From the NCBI RefSeq assembly GCF_003797945.1, contig NZ_RKKU01000026.1, positions 1 to 62,055 on the forward strand: 62,055 bases of DNA. The letters run 5' to 3'. Source of the stretch: Pseudomonas neustonica (GTDB lineage: Bacteria > Pseudomonadota > Gammaproteobacteria > Pseudomonadales > Pseudomonadaceae). Shown here piece after piece: positions 1 to 7,614 of the stretch; within the stretch, counting starts at the first letter, position 1, and each line of letters begins with the position of its first letter. Under the pieces are notes generated by a model that was not told the DNA's origin, made no database searches, and saw nothing but the letters and a program-made list of their open reading frames with translations. A program made the position numbers and the translations under genes.

Positions 1-39
1 CACACGTTCGTCCATAGGTTTCACTTCTCGCCAAGGCAT
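1..39 (-). CDS. IS481-family transposase, N-terminal fragment (cut by window edge)
   Basis: Read on the minus strand, the first bases of the window give a start codon followed by MPWREVKPMDERV. That is the characteristic N-terminus of IS481-family DDE transposases, which carry a helix-turn-helix and an integrase core further on, outside this window. A strong Shine-Dalgarno (AGGAGG) lies five bases before the start. Only 13 codons are visible, so intactness cannot be judged. The family call rests on recognising the N-terminal signature and on the hairpin just upstream. Confidence 0.72.
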   Translation of the reverse strand, partial: MPWREVKPMDERV

Positions 40-61
40 GAGCACCTCCTGTCAGGTGCTC
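40..61 (-). promoter_or_regulatory. Hairpin sequestering the transposase ribosome-binding site
   Basis: GAGCACCT (40-47) and AGGTGCTC (54-61) form an 8-bp perfect inverted repeat around a 6-nt loop, directly abutting the transposase start codon. In minus-strand mRNA the AGGAGG ribosome-binding site lies in the loop and 3' arm, so the hairpin would hide it. Several IS elements use this to block translation from transcripts entering from outside; here that role is inferred. Confidence 0.55.
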
Positions 62-134
62 ACTATTTAAGCAATGTGTTACCTATGTATTTGAATAGAA
101 CTGTTACCCATGTTCTTGAGTCGTACACACCCCC

Positions 135-252
135 AGCCAAGCTGGCCTGCGGCTTCTCTGCGTTACTCGGATTCGAGCGGCGTCGCGGAAACTCGGCGCT
201 TCGCACCTCAGACAGTCCGCCCCGCTGATCGCTCAAATCCTGCGTTACTCGA
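135..252 (+). repeat. Degenerate copy of the ~200-bp interspersed repeat (copy I)
   Basis: Contains diverged versions of the modules TCTGCGTTACTCG, GCGGAAACTCGGCGCTTCGC and CTCAGACAGTCC found in the other copies. The central AAACTCGGCGCTTCGCACC variant is shared with the copy at 61526-61726, so these two belong to one subfamily. The hairpin module is missing. Open frames across it look like by-products of the repeat. Confidence 0.5.
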
Positions 253-350
253 CAGCTTGGAAGGGGGACGAAAGGCAAAGCATCGGTGGATTTCCGAATT
301 CTATTCGTTTGGTTTAACTACGTATTACCTAACTGCACGGCCTACCAATT

Positions 351-543
351 CCCATCTGAGCGGGCGAGTAGCGCAGAGCTGTCGGGGAAAAGGTCCTCGC
401 GGTGTCTGAGCGAAGCGAGTTTGCGAGGGCTCCCGGCAGATCGAGCAACGCAGCGAACCCGAAGGGCCGCGCAGCTGGGTGCCCCGGGGGATTGCCAAGG
501 GGGGATGGGCAAGCATCCCCCCTTGGCTCGCCTAGAGGCGAAA
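351..543 (-). repeat. ~190-bp interspersed repeat, copy A
   Basis: Full-length copy in minus orientation. In unit orientation it starts with TTTCGCC and has a 14-bp perfect hairpin (GCCAAGGGGGGATG, loop CTTGCC, CATCCCCCCTTGGC). Then come the modules GCGCGGCCCTTCGGGTTCGC, CGCAAACTCGCTTCGCTCAG and CTGCGCTACTCGCCCGC. The same order recurs at 9677, 10081, 12501, 12858, 14487 and 61526. It ends about 85 bp short of the stop of the neighbouring membrane-protein gene. Confidence 0.85.
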
Positions 544-629
544 TCGGTATCTAGTTAGTCAAAGAAAGTTGAACCCAACATAGATTAGTGCGAAATAAGC
601 CCGGCGCGGCGGCGGCTAACCACCCTCCA

Positions 630-1667
630 CTACAGCGCGCTTATCTGCACAAAAGCAGCAACCGCAGCACCTACCAGACATCCACTAACCAGGATAATAG
701 CCAAAAACTGCCATACCAACGCAACCTGTTGTCGATCAGCCGCGTCGAGCAGCTTTAATAACAGGAATGTCCAGAACGAAAAAATGGCGAGTGTTGCCAA
801 CAAAGCGATAGCCGGGTTGTGAAAGCTCGCGAGCAGACCGCTAACCAGTAACCCCAATATGGGCCCAAGCACGCAGCTCCCATACCAGAAAAACTGAGCA
901 TAGCTGAGTTGCCCATGAGCAAAATCGCTGATTAAAGCGGTGACACGCTTAACAACAGAACGCCGGTCGGGTTGTTGCCAGGCGACCAGCTTTTTGCTCC
1001 AGTGGCGCAAGGGCAATACGGCAATCAGGCTGAAGCCGAGGGTGTCGAGTGGGCTGGCATAAAGTGCGTAAAAGGGTCTAACCAGGATACCCACAATACC
1101 GGTCGGCCACTCGCCAACACTTAGCTGTATCGCCACTGAGAATACCCAGCTGTAAATCAGCGCCCAGGCCAGCACCATGAGCGGTAATGTCCAAACAGTG
1201 GTGCGACTGAGAACGTGGCGTAACATGATGAAAGTGATAACAAAGCTGACGATGGGCGTGACGTGGAACTGCAGTTGGCCAGTAGTGGACGCAGTCCCTG
1301 ACGCGTCGATTAGCGTATTCGCATAAACCAACTCAAAGTACAGGCTTTCAGCGGCGCCTATGGCCAGGCCCAAGGCAACCACCCAAATCAACTTAACCAG
1401 GGCGGCTTTGCGATAGGTCGGTTGGGTCGCGATAGCCAGTTCGAGGCTAGCAAGGGCCAGGGCACCCAGGCCTAACAGCACAGCTGCCGGCGTCTCCAAC
1501 CAGCGGAGCTGATTATCGTAGGGGCTTGAGGTTACGACCAATAAGATATAGCTGCCAAACACCAGCAACTGAAGGGCGAGCGATCGGGCAATAATCCATG
1601 GTAGTGATGCGGGCTCTCGCTTATACCGCTCAAAAGCCACTTGCGATTGCGCCTCTGTCATGTCCAT
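630..1667 (-). CDS. Multi-pass membrane protein of unknown function
   Basis: A 345-residue protein I do not recognise. A charged N-terminus of about 25 residues (MDMTEAQSQVAFERYKREP) is followed by roughly eight hydrophobic segments: two near residues 27-75, others around 90-110, 135-155, 160-185 and 215-225, and a final group over 260-340. A charged cytoplasmic-looking loop (RHWSKKLVAWQQPDRRSVVKR) sits near 222-242. No catalytic motif, no signal peptide, no soluble domain. AGGGACAGG precedes the start. Its GC content looks lower than that of the adjacent trp genes. It stands alone between interspersed repeats, an IS end and trpA, which suggests an accessory gene. Coding seems likely from the long consistent hydrophobic pattern. 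Confidence 0.7.
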   Translation of the reverse strand: MDMTEAQSQVAFERYKREPASLPWIIARSLALQLLVFGSYILLVVTSSPYDNQLRWLETPAAVLLGLGALALASLELAIATQPTYRKAALVKLIWVVALGLAIGAAESLYFELVYANTLIDASGTASTTGQLQFHVTPIVSFVITFIMLRHVLSRTTVWTLPLMVLAWALIYSWVFSVAIQLSVGEWPTGIVGILVRPFYALYASPLDTLGFSLIAVLPLRHWSKKLVAWQQPDRRSVVKRVTALISDFAHGQLSYAQFFWYGSCVLGPILGLLVSGLLASFHNPAIALLATLAIFSFWTFLLLKLLDAADRQQVALVWQFLAIILVSGCLVGAAVAAFVQISAL

Positions 1668-1840
1668 ATGTACCTGTCCCTACTCATAAAAGTCGGCGGG
1701 GACTATACATTTGAAAGACGTGTGCGTCATGCAGGTCTGATCGTCTACCTCGACTGCTTCACGTTGGGAGCATAAGGTCAGGGTGAATAGCGTACTCGTG
1801 ACCGATTCACGCTCACTCACCCTGCTTAGCACGCGAAAGC

Positions 1841-1860
1841 GGCTGCGCTGCCAACGCAGC
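1841..1860 (-). terminator. Hairpin just after trpA, possible terminator
   Basis: Immediately downstream of the trpA stop on the minus strand, GCTGCG and CGCAGC (1842-1847 / 1855-1860) can pair around a 7-nt loop. There is no run of U after it, so intrinsic termination is uncertain. Confidence 0.3.
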
Positions 1861-1862
1861 GG

Positions 1863-2651
1863 TTAGCGCTGCATCGCTCCAGCCAGGGCAGTGGTCAATT
1901 CCAGCGCGGCAGCTTCACCGCCCTTGTTCATGGCCTCAACCAACGCCGACCCCACCACCACGCCAGTGGCGGTGCGGGCAAAGGCGGCAGCCTGCTCTGG
2001 CGTGCGCACACCAAAGCCAACGCAGATCGGCAAATCGCTCTGTTTGCGTATGTCGCTCAGCGCTGCATCTACCACGGCGTTGTCGGCTTGCCCTACCCCG
2101 GTGACGCCGTTTAGCGATACGTAATAGAGAAAGCCACTGGCATTGGCCAGCACGCGCGGCAGGCGTTTGGCATCGGTTGTAGGGCTGGCCATGCGGATCA
2201 TGTCCAGGCCCAGATCGCGTGCCATGGGGCCCAGTTCGTTGTCGTGCTCGGCAGGCAGATCGACGATCAGCAGGCCGTCGACACCGGCAGCGTGCGCGTC
2301 GTTTAGGAAGGCTTCAGCACCGTAGCGATGGATCGGGTTGTAATACCCCATCAGCACCAGCGGGGTGGTTGTGTTCTCGGCGCGGAAAGCGCGGACCATC
2401 TCCAGCGTCTTGCGCTGCGTCTGGCCACTGTTCAGCGCGCGCACGGCGGCGGCCTGAATGGTCGGGCCGTCGGCCATCGGATCGCTGAACGGCATGCCCA
2501 GTTCGATGATATCGGCACCGGCGCCTGGCAGCTTTTGCAGCAGCGAGAGGCTGACGTCATAGTTGGGGTCGCCGCCGCAGATGTAGGTTACCAGGGCAGC
2601 ACGGTTCTGCTCGGCGCACTCGGCGAAGCGTTGTTGTAAACGGTTACTCAT
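1863..2651 (-). CDS. trpA: Tryptophan synthase alpha subunit
   Basis: Cleaves indole-3-glycerol phosphate to indole and glyceraldehyde-3-phosphate and channels indole to TrpB in the alpha2-beta2 complex of the cytoplasm. At 262 residues it has the usual length and a TIM-barrel layout. The catalytic glutamate is E50 (in [12 protein letters not shown]) and the catalytic aspartate D61 (ADGPTIQ); [10 protein letters not shown] and GSALVEAM are further family motifs. The start overlaps the trpB stop by four bases (ATGA), so the two genes are translationally coupled. trpBA transcription is probably activated by the divergent trpI product, as in other pseudomonads. Confidence 0.97.
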   Translation of the reverse strand: MSNRLQQRFAECAEQNRAALVTYICGGDPNYDVSLSLLQKLPGAGADIIELGMPFSDPMADGPTIQAAAVRALNSGQTQRKTLEMVRAFRAENTTTPLVLMGYYNPIHRYGAEAFLNDAHAAGVDGLLIVDLPAEHDNELGPMARDLGLDMIRMASPTTDAKRLPRVLANASGFLYYVSLNGVTGVGQADNAVVDAALSDIRKQSDLPICVGFGVRTPEQAAAFARTATGVVVGSALVEAMNKGGEAAALELTTALAGAMQR

Positions 2652-3862
2652 GCTTGTTCCTCCATCAGGCGCAGCACGGTGGGCATGTCCTTGTCACCAC
2701 GGCCGGACAGACAAACCACCATCAGGTGATCGCTGGGCAGGGTGGGTGCGCGGCGCGCCACTTCAGCCAGGGCGTGGGCGGTTTCCAGCGCCGGGATGAT
2801 GCCTTCCATCCGGCAGCAGTTGTGGAAGGCGTCCAGTGCTTGCTGGTCAGTCACGGCGACATATTCGACGCGGCCTTCCTCATGCAACCAGGCGTGCTCG
2901 GGGCCAATGCCCGGATAGTCGAGGCCGGCGGAGACCGAATGTGCATCGTCAATTTGGCCGTCTTCGTCCTGCAGCAGGTAAGTGCGGTTGCCGTGCAGTA
3001 CGCCCGGTACGCCGCCCTTGAGACTGGCCGCGTGCTTGCCAGAGTCCAGCCCGTGGCCTGCGGCTTCTACGCCAATCATCTGTACTTCCGGGTAGTCGAG
3101 GAAGTGATGAAACAGCCCCATGGCGTTGGAGCCGCCGCCGATGCAGGCGACCAGGCTGTCGGGCAGACGCCCTTCGCGCTCAAGCATCTGGCTGTGGGTT
3201 TCGCGACCAATGATCGACTGAAAGTCGCGGACCAGCGTGGGATAAGGATGCGGCCCAGCGACGGTGCCGATCATGTAAAAGGTATTATCGACGTTGGTGA
3301 CCCAGTCGCGCAGGGCTTCATTCATGGCGTCTTTCAGCGTGCCCTTACCGGAGGTAACGGGGACGATCTTGGCGCCCATCAAGCGCATGCGTGCCACGTT
3401 GTCGCGCTGGCGATCAATGTCGGTGGCGCCCATGTAGACTACACAGTCCAGGCCGAAGCGGGCGCACACAGTGGCGGTAGCTACGCCGTGCATACCGGCG
3501 CCGGTTTCGGCGATGATGCGCGTCTTGCCCATGCGTCGGGCCAGCAGGACCTGGCCGATGCAGTTGTTGATCTTGTGCGCGCCGGTGTGATTCAGCTCTT
3601 CGCGCTTGAAGAAAATCTTGGCGCCGCCGTATTGCTCGGTCAGGCGCTCGGCATAGTACAGCGGGCTGGGGCGGCCAACGAACTCGGCGTTGAAGCGGTC
3701 CAGCTCGGCGATAAAGTTCGGCTCGGAGCGCGCCTGATTGTAGGCCTGCTCCAGGTCGAGAATCAGCGGCATCAGGGTTTCGGCAACGAAGCGCCCACCG
3801 AACTGGCCGAACTGGCCCTGTGCGTCGGCATCGCGGCGGTAATGTTGGTTGGCACTCGACAT
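2648..3862 (-). CDS. trpB: Tryptophan synthase beta subunit
   Basis: PLP enzyme condensing indole with L-serine to give tryptophan. It has 404 residues, full length. The Schiff-base lysine is K97 in HTGAHKINN; the phosphate-binding glycine loop [10 protein letters not shown] lies near residues 230-240. The start has a strong ribosome-binding site (GGAGGTGAAATC ATG). It is first gene of trpBA and is divergent from trpI, with about 100 bp between the starts, the classic Pseudomonas arrangement in which TrpI with indoleglycerol phosphate activates trpBA. Confidence 0.98.
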   Translation of the reverse strand: MSSANQHYRRDADAQGQFGQFGGRFVAETLMPLILDLEQAYNQARSEPNFIAELDRFNAEFVGRPSPLYYAERLTEQYGGAKIFFKREELNHTGAHKINNCIGQVLLARRMGKTRIIAETGAGMHGVATATVCARFGLDCVVYMGATDIDRQRDNVARMRLMGAKIVPVTSGKGTLKDAMNEALRDWVTNVDNTFYMIGTVAGPHPYPTLVRDFQSIIGRETHSQMLEREGRLPDSLVACIGGGSNAMGLFHHFLDYPEVQMIGVEAAGHGLDSGKHAASLKGGVPGVLHGNRTYLLQDEDGQIDDAHSVSAGLDYPGIGPEHAWLHEEGRVEYVAVTDQQALDAFHNCCRMEGIIPALETAHALAEVARRAPTLPSDHLMVVCLSGRGDKDMPTVLRLMEEQA

Positions 3863-3961
3863 GATTTCACCTCCAAAGTTGATGCGCCTACATTAGGGCA
3901 GACAGCGCCGCGATAAAATCGATATGATGGCGCAAACCTGTGAGAAAAAGTGACGTATCCC
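3863..3961. promoter_or_regulatory. Divergent trpB/trpI promoter region, probable TrpI binding region
   Basis: About 100 bp separate the two start codons. The segment around CGATAAAATCGATATG (3911-3926) is AT-rich with partial dyad symmetry, compatible with a LysR-type T-N11-A site. In P. aeruginosa TrpI binds two adjacent sites in this interval; the exact boundaries here are inferred. Confidence 0.5.
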
Positions 3962-4858
3962 ATGGCCCGAGACTTACCTTCGCTGAACGCGCTCAAAGCC
4001 TTTGAAGTGGCTGCCAGACTGGAAAGCATGAGTCAGGCTGCGGATGAACTGCATGTCACGCACGGTGCGGTAAGCCGCCAGATACGGCAGCTTGAAGAGG
4101 AACTGGGGGTGGCCCTGTTCGACAAGGTCGGGCGCGGTATTCAGCTTACTGCCGCTGGCCGCCAGCTGCGCGATGCGTGCCGCGATGCCTTTGGCAGCTT
4201 GCGTGAGGTATGCGCCGAGATACGTCAGGCCGATCAACGCGGCCCTTTTCTGCTCGCCTGCCCCGGCAGCCTGTTGGCTCGCTGGTTCATTCCCAGGCTT
4301 GATCGGCTGAATGCCGCGCTGCCCGAACTCAATCTGCACCTGTCGGCCAGTGAGGGCGAGCTCGACCCGCGCCGCGCCGGTGTCAGTGGCACCCTGTTAT
4401 TTGCCGCCCCGCCCTGGCCTGCCGATATGCAGGTTTACCCGCTGCGGCAGGAGCATATCGGCCCGGTCTTCAGTCCGCGCTATTCCGGCGCAGCGCGCCT
4501 GCACGGGCAACCGGCCACCGCGCTGCTGAATGAGAGCCTGCTGCATACCCAGTCCCGTTCGCAGGCCTGGGCGGATTGGGCACGATTGCAGCAGATCGAT
4601 CCGGCCAAGCTGACTCAGGGGCAAGGTTTTGAGCATCTGTATTACCTGCTGGAGGCGGCTCTTTCAGGGTTGGGCGTAGCCATCGCGCCGCAGCTGCTGG
4701 TGGCCGATGATCTGGCCACCGGTCGCCTGCTGGCGCCCTGGGGGTTCGTTGAAACGCAGCATCAGCTGGGGCTCTGGGTGCCAGCGCGCCAGCCGCAGGG
4801 CGCCGCGCAACAACTGGCCGACTGGCTGATTACCCAGATGCAGGAGTCGTCGATATGA
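3962..4858 (+). CDS. trpI: LysR-family activator of trpBA (TrpI)
   Basis: LysR-type regulator that senses indoleglycerol phosphate and activates trpBA. The N-terminal winged helix-turn-helix reads [20 protein letters not shown] and continues through [19 protein letters not shown] (about residues 6-60). The effector domain contains [17 protein letters not shown] and [12 protein letters not shown], both typical of TrpI. I chose ATG 3962 because TrpI proteins begin [11 protein letters not shown]. An in-frame GTG at 3950 has a nearer GAGA and would add four residues. The stop overlaps the next gene by four bases. The divergent position from trpB supports the assignment. Confidence 0.94.
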   Translation: MARDLPSLNALKAFEVAARLESMSQAADELHVTHGAVSRQIRQLEEELGVALFDKVGRGIQLTAAGRQLRDACRDAFGSLREVCAEIRQADQRGPFLLACPGSLLARWFIPRLDRLNAALPELNLHLSASEGELDPRRAGVSGTLLFAAPPWPADMQVYPLRQEHIGPVFSPRYSGAARLHGQPATALLNESLLHTQSRSQAWADWARLQQIDPAKLTQGQGFEHLYYLLEAALSGLGVAIAPQLLVADDLATGRLLAPWGFVETQHQLGLWVPARQPQGAAQQLADWLITQMQESSI

Positions 4859-5901
4859 GGCGCATCGGCCTTCTGGTCATGCTGATGCTGCTACAGGGCT
4901 GCAGCTCAGTGGCCTATCTGCACCACAGTTGGCAGGGGCAGCGCGATCTGTTGTCGCGTGCGCAACCGCTAGAAGAGGTACTGCAGAACCCGGCCACCGA
5001 TCCGCAGCTGGTCAAGCGGCTGCGCCAGGCGCAGCAAATAAGAGCCTATGCCAGTGGTCATCTGCAGCTACCCGATAACGCCAGCTACACCCGCTACGCC
5101 GACCTGCCCCGGCCCTACGCACTGTGGAATCTGTTTGTCGCCGAGCCACTGTCGATGGACGCGGTGGCGCATTGTTATCCCTTCTTCGGTTGCATTGCCT
5201 ACAAGGGCTACTTTGATCAGGCCAGCGCGGAGGAAGCAGCCGAGCACTGGCGTGAGCAGGGCTATGAGGTCTATGTGGCTGGTATTCCGGCCTACTCCAC
5301 GCTGGGCTGGTATGACGACCCGCTGCTCAGCTCGATGCTGCACTGGGATGACAACTACCTGGCTGAGTTGCTGTTCCACGAGTTGGCGCATCAGCAGTTT
5401 TACGTAAAGGACGACACCGCCTTCAACGAGTCCTTCGCCAGTTTTGTTGGCCAGCAAGGCCTGCGCGAGTGGCGCGCCGAGCAGGGGCTGGCTGCGCTGC
5501 CGGATGACCCGCGCGCGCAGGAGCGCGAGTTTGTGCAGCTGCTGTTGCACGCTCGCGAACAGTTGCTGGCGCTCTACGCCAGCGCGGCCAGTGATGCCGA
5601 CAAGCTGGCTGGCAAAGCGGCGGTGTTCAGCCAACTGCGTGCCGATTATCAGCGCTGGCGAGACGCACGCTGGCAGGGCACAGGACCCTATGATCACTGG
5701 TTTGCCGGTGAGCTGAACAATGCCCGCCTGCTGCCGTTTGGGCTTTACGATCAGTGGATTCCGGCCTTCGCCGAGTTGTATCGCACGAGCGGCAGCTGGC
5801 CGGCGTTTTATCAGGCTGTCGAGCGCCTGGGCAACTTGTCTGATAGTGAGCGCACGGCAGCGCTGCTAGCTCTGCTGGAGCGCGGTGCAGAGCGGCCTTG
5901 A
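4855..5901 (+). CDS. Predicted aminopeptidase lipoprotein (HELAH zinc protease, COG4324-like)
   Basis: A 348-residue lipoprotein. The lipobox is LLQGC, with the acylated cysteine at C16 after a short hydrophobic leader, so it should be anchored in the outer membrane or on the periplasmic face. The zinc motif HELAH is at residues 175-179 and E192 (NESFA) is the likely third ligand. This layout matches the uncharacterised predicted aminopeptidase family (PF10023). [13 protein letters not shown] cysteines near 107-113 could form a disulfide. The start overlaps the trpI stop (ATGA), so translation is coupled to a tryptophan regulator. Substrate unknown. A Fur-box-like site begins about 12 bp after the stop and belongs to the next operon. 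Confidence 0.85.
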   Translation: MRRIGLLVMLMLLQGCSSVAYLHHSWQGQRDLLSRAQPLEEVLQNPATDPQLVKRLRQAQQIRAYASGHLQLPDNASYTRYADLPRPYALWNLFVAEPLSMDAVAHCYPFFGCIAYKGYFDQASAEEAAEHWREQGYEVYVAGIPAYSTLGWYDDPLLSSMLHWDDNYLAELLFHELAHQQFYVKDDTAFNESFASFVGQQGLREWRAEQGLAALPDDPRAQEREFVQLLLHAREQLLALYASAASDADKLAGKAAVFSQLRADYQRWRDARWQGTGPYDHWFAGELNNARLLPFGLYDQWIPAFAELYRTSGSWPAFYQAVERLGNLSDSERTAALLALLERGAERP

Positions 5902-5912
5902 GATCTTAATCT

Positions 5913-5931
5913 GATTGATAATAATTGCTAT
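5913..5931 (+). promoter_or_regulatory. Fur box upstream of fhuCDB-like operon
   Basis: TGATAATAATTGCTA (5916-5930) matches the 7-1-7 Fur consensus (TGATAAT-n-ATTATCA) with a perfect left half and a degenerate right half, about 50 bp before the fhuC start. It predicts iron repression of the importer. Confidence 0.68.
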
Positions 5932-5980
5932 TCAGAGTACATTGCGGGCCTGTTTTAGCCATCCCTTCCCCGGAGCCCGC

Positions 5981-6751
5981 ATGTTCCAACTGGAGTCCGT
6001 TTCCTTTGCCGTACCCGAGCGGACGCTGTTGCAGCCGCTGGACCTGGTCCTGTCGTCGGGTCAGATGATCGGCCTGATCGGTCACAATGGCTCCGGTAAA
6101 TCCACCCTGATCAAACTGCTGGCGCGGCAACAGGCTGCGACCGCAGGCCGTATTCTGCTGGACGAGCGGCCGCTGGAGGCCTGGGGCGAGCGCGAATTTG
6201 CCCGTCAGGTTGCCTATCTGCCGCAGCAACTGCCCGCCGCCGAAAGCCTTACGGTGCGTGAGCTGGTGGGCTTTGGTCGTTACCCCTGGCACGGCCTGCT
6301 CGGTCGTTTCAGTGTGGACGACCAGCAGGAAGTCGAGCGCGCCATGGAGCTGACCGACGTTACCCGCTTTGCCGATAGCCTGGTCGATACCCTGTCCGGT
6401 GGTGAACGCCAGCGGGTCTGGCTGGCCATGCTGCTGGCCCAGCACACCCGTTACCTGCTGCTGGATGAGCCGACGTCGGCGCTGGATATTGCCCATCAGG
6501 TCGAGGTGCTGGCGCTGGTTCAGCGGCTTAGCCGCGAGCTGGATCTGGGCGTTATCGTGGTGCTGCACGATATCAACATGGCGGCGCGCTACTGCGACCA
6601 TCTGGTAGCGCTGCACTCCGGTCGCTTGCTGCTGCAAGGCAGCCCCGCCGAGCTGATGAACCCGCAGCATCTGGAGGCCATCTACGGCCTGCCAATGAGT
6701 GTTATCCCGCACCCGGATCAAAGCTCCAGCATCGCGGTAGCGCACGGGTGA
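5981..6751 (+). CDS. fhuC: Siderophore-iron ABC transporter ATPase (FhuC-like)
   Basis: Cytoplasmic ATPase energising import of ferric siderophores, probably hydroxamates. It has 256 residues with Walker A GHNGSGKST (34-42), signature LSGGERQR, Walker B LLLDEPTSALD and the H-loop VVLHDINMAARYC. I chose ATG 5981 because residues from MFQLESVSF onwards match the family; an in-frame start at 5915 would lie inside the Fur box. First gene of a three-gene set overlapping fhuD by four bases and fhuB by eight. FhuC is favoured over FecE/BtuD because the partner permease is a fused double-length protein. Confidence 0.88.
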   Translation: MFQLESVSFAVPERTLLQPLDLVLSSGQMIGLIGHNGSGKSTLIKLLARQQAATAGRILLDERPLEAWGEREFARQVAYLPQQLPAAESLTVRELVGFGRYPWHGLLGRFSVDDQQEVERAMELTDVTRFADSLVDTLSGGERQRVWLAMLLAQHTRYLLLDEPTSALDIAHQVEVLALVQRLSRELDLGVIVVLHDINMAARYCDHLVALHSGRLLLQGSPAELMNPQHLEAIYGLPMSVIPHPDQSSSIAVAHG

Positions 6752-7614
6752 GGCACCTCGGTCTGGCGCTGCTGCTGGCACTGCTGCCCCATCTGGCGAT
6801 GGCCGACACGCCCGCCGAGCCACGCTACAGCCGCATTGCCGCCATCGACTGGGGGCTGGCGGAAACCCTGCTCGGCATTGGCGTTACCCCTATCGCTGTT
6901 GGTGGCCTGGAGAATTATCGCCGCTGGGTGGGTGAGCCAGTCATGCCGGATTCGGTGCAGGATCTGGGCCTGCGCACCGAACCCAATCTGGAGTTGCTCA
7001 CGCAACTCAAGCCCGATCTGATCCTGATCACGCCGCAGTTCGAGGCCGCGCGGCCCTGGCTGGAGAAGATCGCGCCGGTCAAAAGCCTGGCCATTTACCG
7101 CCCTGACAGTAACCCGCTGCTCACCGCCGCCGAGGTGACTCGCGAGTTGGGTCGCCTGACCGGGCACGAGGCCGAGGCCGAGCGGCTGATCAGCGAGTTG
7201 GACCAGCACATTGCTGCCGTGCGTGCGCAGTTGTCCGGGCGCACGCTGCCACCCTTTTATCTGGTCAGCTTTATTGATGACCGCCACGTTCGCGTATTTG
7301 GCGACAGCAGCCTGTTTCATTCGGTGCTGGTGCGTGTCGGGCTGCGTAATGCCTGGACCGGCGAAGACAATTATTGGGGCTTCAACCAGGCGGGTATCGA
7401 GCAACTCACCGAGACGCCCGATGCCGCCCTTATCTACTTTGCTCCCATGCCATTAAACGCTGAGCGCACCCTGGCGCGCAGCATGCTCTGGCAGAACATG
7501 CCCTTTGTCCGGGCGCAGCGGGTGTATGCCTTTCCGCCCGCGTGGCAGTTTGGCGGCTTGATGTCGGCAGAACACTTTCTGCGTTTGCTGCAGGAGGCGC
7601 TGCCGCATGACTAA
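6748..7614 (+). CDS. fhuD: Periplasmic ferric-siderophore binding protein (FhuD-like)
   Basis: 288-residue class III substrate-binding protein. A signal peptide (MRHLGLALLLALLPHLAMA, cleavage after about residue 19) exports it to the periplasm, where it delivers ferric hydroxamates to FhuB. Family features include RIAAIDWGLAETLLGIG, the LKPDLILITPQF strand and the C-terminal MPFVRAQRVYAFPPAWQFGG segment. It starts with GTG overlapping the fhuC stop (GTGA) and overlaps fhuB by eight bases, so the three genes are tightly coupled and presumably share the Fur box upstream of fhuC. Confidence 0.87.
   Translation: MRHLGLALLLALLPHLAMADTPAEPRYSRIAAIDWGLAETLLGIGVTPIAVGGLENYRRWVGEPVMPDSVQDLGLRTEPNLELLTQLKPDLILITPQFEAARPWLEKIAPVKSLAIYRPDSNPLLTAAEVTRELGRLTGHEAEAERLISELDQHIAAVRAQLSGRTLPPFYLVSFIDDRHVRVFGDSSLFHSVLVRVGLRNAWTGEDNYWGFNQAGIEQLTETPDAALIYFAPMPLNAERTLARSMLWQNMPFVRAQRVYAFPPAWQFGGLMSAEHFLRLLQEALPHD

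Noticed and set aside
63..558. Several overlapping ORFs of 60-100 codons on both strands
   Set aside because: They lie in the interspersed repeat copies and read as low-complexity Arg/Ala/Ser-rich peptides that recur wherever the repeat does; no ribosome-binding sites.
2654..3916. 420-codon ORF opposite trpB
   Set aside because: It is the antisense shadow of trpB, which has full catalytic motifs and a strong ribosome-binding site.
5906..6823. 305-codon ORF opposite fhuC
   Set aside because: Gln/His-rich antisense shadow with no family-like sequence; fhuC on the other strand is complete.
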